Assembly: GCA_031289875.1 (NCBI GenBank) | Contig: JAITOO010000015.1 | Span: forward strand, 1 to 17,205 | DNA: 17,205 nucleotides | Reading direction: 5' to 3' | Source: Flavobacteriaceae bacterium | Lineage (GTDB): Bacteria > Bacteroidota > Bacteroidia > Flavobacteriales > Weeksellaceae | Shown here: one piece after another, positions 14,553 to 17,205 of the stretch | Layout of the letters: every line of letters begins with the position of its first letter | Numbering within the stretch: the stretch's first letter is position 1 | The notes under the pieces: model-generated | Told to the model about the DNA's origin: nothing | The model's input: the letters and a program-made list of their open reading frames with translations, nothing else | Database searches by the model: none | Position numbers and translations under genes: made by a program

Positions 14553-16667
14553 TTATTCCTCAGTGGCATGTTTTTTTACTAATTCTTGTTGAATATTAGT
14601 TGGAACTAATTGGTATTCAGTGAATTTCATGGTAAATTTTGCACGTCCCTGAGTTATGGAGCGCAGCATGGAACCGTAATCGTTGAGTTCTGCCAACGGC
14701 ACTTCTGCCAAAATTTTCTGGTAGTGTCCTTCACTGTCCATTCCTGAAATCATGGCACGCCGTGTCTGCAAATCACCCATCACGTCGCCTGTTACTCCGT
14801 CAGGACAGAGGATTTCCAAGTGATAAATCGGTTCAAGAAGCTGAGGATGCGCATTGCGGAAAGCTTCCTTGAATGCGCCCGAAGCCGCCAGTTGGAAAGA
14901 AATATCGTTGCTGTCCACGCTGTGCATCTTTCCGTCATAGACAGAAACTCTGATGTTTTGGCAATGCGAGCCGGTCAAAGGTCCTTCGTTCATCTGCTGC
15001 ATGATTCCTTTTTTGATTGCGCCGATGTAGCGGCTGTCTATTGCTCCGCCGACGATGCACCAATAAAAAACAAATTTCCCGCCCCAAGGCAAATCTTCCA
15101 CCTCTCTGGAACGAATGTTAATATCAGTAGGGTCAGGCATTCCTTCGTAATAATTTTCTACTCTCATGTGGATTTCTCCGAACTGTCCTGCTCCGCCCGA
15201 TTGTTTTTTGTGGCGATAGTCGGCATCAGCTTTGCCCATCATGGTTTCCCGATAGGAGATTTTTGGATTTCCAAAATTGATTTTTACGCCGAAATCTTTT
15301 TCCAAGCGGTATTTTATCAAGTCCAAATGAAGCTGCCCTTGTCCGTAAATCAGCGTTTGATGAAGTTCGGCAGACTGTTCGATGCGCAAGGTAGGGTCTT
15401 CCTTTTCGATTTGGCGGAGCACTTTGAACATTTTTTCCATATCGGCGGCGTTGTCCGTGTAAACGCTTTTTCGGATACGGTTTTCAGGAAATTCCATCGG
15501 ATTAACTTTTCTTTCCGAATCTTTGTTCAAAGTGTCGTTCGTATGTCCGTATTTTAGTTTTACGGTAACGCCTAAATCGCCTGCAATCAATTCATTTACA
15601 GGAGTTCTGTCTTTTCCTTCGGTAACGAAAATCTGCGAAATTCTTTCCGTTTCGCCGTTGGTAGCGTTGGTGAGTTCTTCGCCCGGTTTCAGTTTTCCCG
15701 ACAGGACTTTAAAATAGGAAACCATTCCGATTTGTGGTTCCGAGAGGGTTTTATAGATGAAAATAGTAGTTTTCCCTGCTGAGTTGCAAGGCAGCAATTC
15801 GCCGTTTTGGAGTTTGCGCGCAGGGCGGTCGGCGGGAGACGGAGCGATGTCGTTGAGGAAGCCCATAACTCTTCCGCTGCCCATATTTTTCAGTCCTGAT
15901 GCGATGAAAACAGGAAAAAACTGCTGATGAGCCAGTGCAATAGTCAGTCCCTGAGAGAGTTCAGCTTCCGACAAAGTTCCTTCTTCAAAAAATTTTTCCA
16001 TTAAGCCTTCTTCGTTTTCGGCGGCGATTTCTACGAGTGCGTTGTGCATTTCAGCGGCTTTTGCCGCTTCGGAAGCGGGAATAGGTTTTTTCTCGGGTTT
16101 GCCTCCGCCTGCGGAAAATTCATACATCACCATTTGCAAGGCATCAATGATTTTGTTAAATCCTTCTCCCTGATTCACAGGATATTGAACAGGAATCGCT
16201 CGACTGCCGAAACGTTCTTTGGCTTGTTCCAACGTAGCCTCAAAATCGGCTTTGGGGTGGTCAATTTGGTTGATGACGAAAATGGAGGGTGTCTGATATT
16301 TTTGAATGTAATCCCAGACAATTTCTGTGCCTACTTCCACGCCTGCCGAAGCGTTGAGCATGACTAAGGCGGTATCGGCAACTTTCAGCGAGGAAACTAC
16401 TTCGCCGATGAAATCATCAAATCCCGGAGTGTCTATGATGTTGATTTTGTTTTGTTTCCATTGAACGAACATTTGGTGGGAAAAGATGGTATTTCCGCGT
16501 TCATGTTCGATGGGGGTGTTATCGGAAACGGTATTTTTGGCTTCGACAGTTCCGCGTCTGCTGATAGAGCCGCTTTCATAGAGCATGGCTTCTATGAAGG
16601 TGGTTTTGCCGCTTCCTGAATGTCCGAGCAAAACCACATTTCTTAGGTCTTTGGTTGAGGTACTCAT
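14553..16667 (-). CDS. Elongation factor G paralogue with altered GTPase motifs (EF-G2-like)
   Basis: 704-residue translational-GTPase homologue with all five EF-G domains: G domain (about 1-275), II (300-390), III (400-480), IV (480-600, with KQSGGAGQFGEIHMR) and V (600-690, with GDVMGDLQTRR). The P-loop is GHSGSGKTT (15-23) instead of AHIDAGKTT; switch I has ERGNTI; switch II reads DTPGF with Phe83 where EF-G has the catalytic His; G4 is NQID (133-136) instead of NKxD. These changes mark it as a paralogue, not the housekeeping fusA. From memory, a Bacteroides EF-G paralogue (EF-G2) supports translation without GTPase activity during starvation and gut colonisation; a similar role is inferred here. 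The ATG at 16667 precedes the G domain by the normal distance, and a strong terminator follows. Confidence 0.9.
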   Translation of the reverse strand: MSTSTKDLRNVVLLGHSGSGKTTFIEAMLYESGSISRRGTVEAKNTVSDNTPIEHERGNTIFSHQMFVQWKQNKINIIDTPGFDDFIGEVVSSLKVADTALVMLNASAGVEVGTEIVWDYIQKYQTPSIFVINQIDHPKADFEATLEQAKERFGSRAIPVQYPVNQGEGFNKIIDALQMVMYEFSAGGGKPEKKPIPASEAAKAAEMHNALVEIAAENEEGLMEKFFEEGTLSEAELSQGLTIALAHQQFFPVFIASGLKNMGSGRVMGFLNDIAPSPADRPARKLQNGELLPCNSAGKTTIFIYKTLSEPQIGMVSYFKVLSGKLKPGEELTNATNGETERISQIFVTEGKDRTPVNELIAGDLGVTVKLKYGHTNDTLNKDSERKVNPMEFPENRIRKSVYTDNAADMEKMFKVLRQIEKEDPTLRIEQSAELHQTLIYGQGQLHLDLIKYRLEKDFGVKINFGNPKISYRETMMGKADADYRHKKQSGGAGQFGEIHMRVENYYEGMPDPTDINIRSREVEDLPWGGKFVFYWCIVGGAIDSRYIGAIKKGIMQQMNEGPLTGSHCQNIRVSVYDGKMHSVDSNDISFQLAASGAFKEAFRNAHPQLLEPIYHLEILCPDGVTGDVMGDLQTRRAMISGMDSEGHYQKILAEVPLAELNDYGSMLRSITQGRAKFTMKFTEYQLVPTNIQQELVKKHATEE

Positions 16668-16818
16668 ATATTGTGATATTTTTTTTTCTGTTTTTTATAA
16701 ATTAAGTGTCTGCAAAATTTCAAAGTGTTAAATTACGAACATTATTTGATACTGCAAACATGATTTTCGTCGTGTTTTATTGATGTATTATTTGGTCTTG
16801 CTAAATAAAGTGTAGCTA

Positions 16819-16848
16819 TTGATTGTCTTTTCGTTTTTATTACTTTTG
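16819..16848 (+). promoter_or_regulatory. Upstream promoter towards the methyltransferase
   Basis: TTG (16819-16821), a 19-nt spacer and TACTTTTG (16841-16848), an exact TAnnTTTG box. Transcription would start near 16854, ahead of the candidate small ORF and the methyltransferase. Confidence 0.5.
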
Positions 16849-16922
16849 AAGCGTTTGATTTTCAGGTGCGTGAAAATAAAAAATTCAACAAAATTAGGTA
16901 TAAAAACTGTACTTTATTAGTC

Positions 16923-17015
16923 ATGACGGATATTTTGGCATTGCTAAATACCTATGATTTTCGAATATTGAATACCTACGATAAAAATCATACCTTTGCA
17001 CTTTATAAGAAATGA
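16923..17015 (+). CDS. Candidate 30-residue leader ORF overlapping the methyltransferase start
   Basis: ATG at 16923 opens a 30-codon frame whose TGA (17013-17015) overlaps the methyltransferase ATG (17012-17014) as ATGA, the arrangement used for translational coupling. The frame is in fact open from 16809, so an earlier start (for example GTG at 16866) is possible. The peptide contains the segment LNTYD twice, eight codons apart. The two copies use different Leu (CTA, TTG) and Tyr (TAT, TAC) codons, so the repeat is better conserved as protein than as DNA. No known family is recognised. It may be a real small gene, a coupling leader, or chance. Confidence 0.35.
   Translation: MTDILALLNTYDFRILNTYDKNHTFALYKK
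16947..16982 (+). repeat. Two direct copies of AATACCTAYGAT, 24-bp period
   Basis: AATACCTATGAT (16947-16958) and AATACCTACGAT (16971-16982) differ at one base. They lie across and just upstream of the proximal -33 to -7 region, where a regulator could bind. They also fall in phase with the candidate leader ORF. Confidence 0.8.
16953..16992. repeat. 9-bp inverted repeat over the methyltransferase promoter
   Basis: TATGATTTT (16953-16961) and AAAATCATA (16984-16992) are perfect inverted copies with a 22-bp gap. The right arm overlaps the first two bases of the -7 box, so binding there would be expected to block transcription. No regulator gene is visible in the window. Confidence 0.6.
16968..16998 (+). 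promoter_or_regulatory. Proximal promoter of the methyltransferase gene
   Basis: TTG (16968-16970), a 20-nt spacer and TACCTTTG (16991-16998), an exact TAnnTTTG box. The methyltransferase ATG follows 13 nt later, so the leader would be under 10 nt. Confidence 0.6.
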
Positions 17016-17205
17016 CAACTAAACACAAGATAATTAACGGCGACAGCCGACAAATGAACGAACTGAAAGACAATAGCGTTCATTTGATTGTTACTTCGCC
17101 ACCGTATTGGCAATTGAAAGATTACGGCACAGAAAATCAAATCGGATTTAATGACAGTTACGAAAGTTATATCAATAATTTGAATTTGGTTTGGGCGGAG
17201 TGTTT
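17012..17205 (+). CDS. DNA methyltransferase (beta-type, N4-cytosine/N6-adenine), 3' end missing
   Basis: The first 64 residues of a site-specific DNA methyltransferase; the gene runs off the window. The opening matches small beta-group enzymes: a GDS near the N-terminus (residues 10-12), the hydrophobic [13 protein letters not shown] with catalytic motif IV S-P-P-Y-W (29-33), and [20 protein letters not shown], which is the usual stretch following it. In this group the AdoMet-binding motif I comes later, outside the window. SPPYW is frequent in N4-cytosine enzymes, but N6-adenine cannot be excluded. An in-frame stop at 17006-17008 fixes the start at ATG 17012. Whether a restriction partner follows is not visible. 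Confidence 0.9.
   Translation, partial: MTTKHKIINGDSRQMNELKDNSVHLIVTSPPYWQLKDYGTENQIGFNDSYESYINNLNLVWAEC

Larger units (their letters stand above)
16668..17011. other. 344-bp divergent intergenic region with repeats and tandem promoters
   Basis: AT-rich gap between the EF-G paralogue (leftward) and the methyltransferase (rightward). The part next to the EF-G gene (16668-16780) shows no confident promoter. The right half holds two promoter-like sites, a 17-bp direct repeat (16791-16807 and 16934-16950, 15 of 17 matching), a 12-bp direct repeat, a 9-bp inverted repeat and a candidate small ORF. No tRNA or other RNA gene was recognised. Confidence 0.7.

Noticed and set aside
14820..15557. Long open frame (245 codons) on the plus strand
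   Set aside because: It is entirely antisense to the well-supported EF-G paralogue, shows no family resemblance, and is explained by codon bias of the minus-strand gene.

Overview
The window looks like chromosomal DNA of a Bacteroidota bacterium, most likely Flavobacteriia or a close relative. The evidence is AT-rich spacers, no Shine-Dalgarno sequences ahead of the genes, several matches to the Bacteroidota -7 promoter box TAnnTTTG, the lineage-typical order rpmB-rpmG-DUF4295-ftsY, and signal peptides ending in A-Q. I cannot name the genus from sequence reading alone.

Layout. Positions 1-3028 (+ strand) hold the 3' part of hemL (tetrapyrrole synthesis) and an APC-family amino acid permease with its own promoter. 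Then come minus-strand genes: a manA-plsC pair (mannose-6-phosphate isomerase, lysophosphatidate-type acyltransferase); a FecCD-type metal/cobalamin importer (permease plus ATPase, overlapping, the ATPase starting at TTG); a secreted protein made of about 22 WG repeats; a secreted S9 (glutamyl endopeptidase-like) serine peptidase; and a small GlsB/YeaQ-type membrane protein. Positions 12752-14395 hold the rpmB-rpmG-DUF4295-ftsY cluster, and 14553-16667 an EF-G paralogue whose GTPase motifs depart from those of true EF-G. The window ends inside a + strand DNA methyltransferase gene, divergent from the EF-G paralogue.

Signals beyond the plain gene list: (1) the last ~106 bp of the S9 peptidase gene occur twice at 97% identity, as direct repeats exactly flanking the WG-repeat gene. 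This points to insertion by recombination, or to a duplication in which the WG gene now occupies the place of a second peptidase. (2) The EF-G paralogue has Phe in place of the switch II catalytic His, and NQID for NKxD. (3) Upstream of the methyltransferase lie two tandem promoters, an inverted repeat and a 24-bp-period direct repeat. The direct repeat sits in a small ORF that overlaps the methyltransferase start by ATGA, and it encodes LNTYD twice with only synonymous differences. (4) ftsY and fecCD have -7 boxes so close to their start codons that leaderless transcripts are likely. I did not find one clear-cut, wholly new multi-gene system; the WG gene/peptidase locus and the methyltransferase leader are the best leads.
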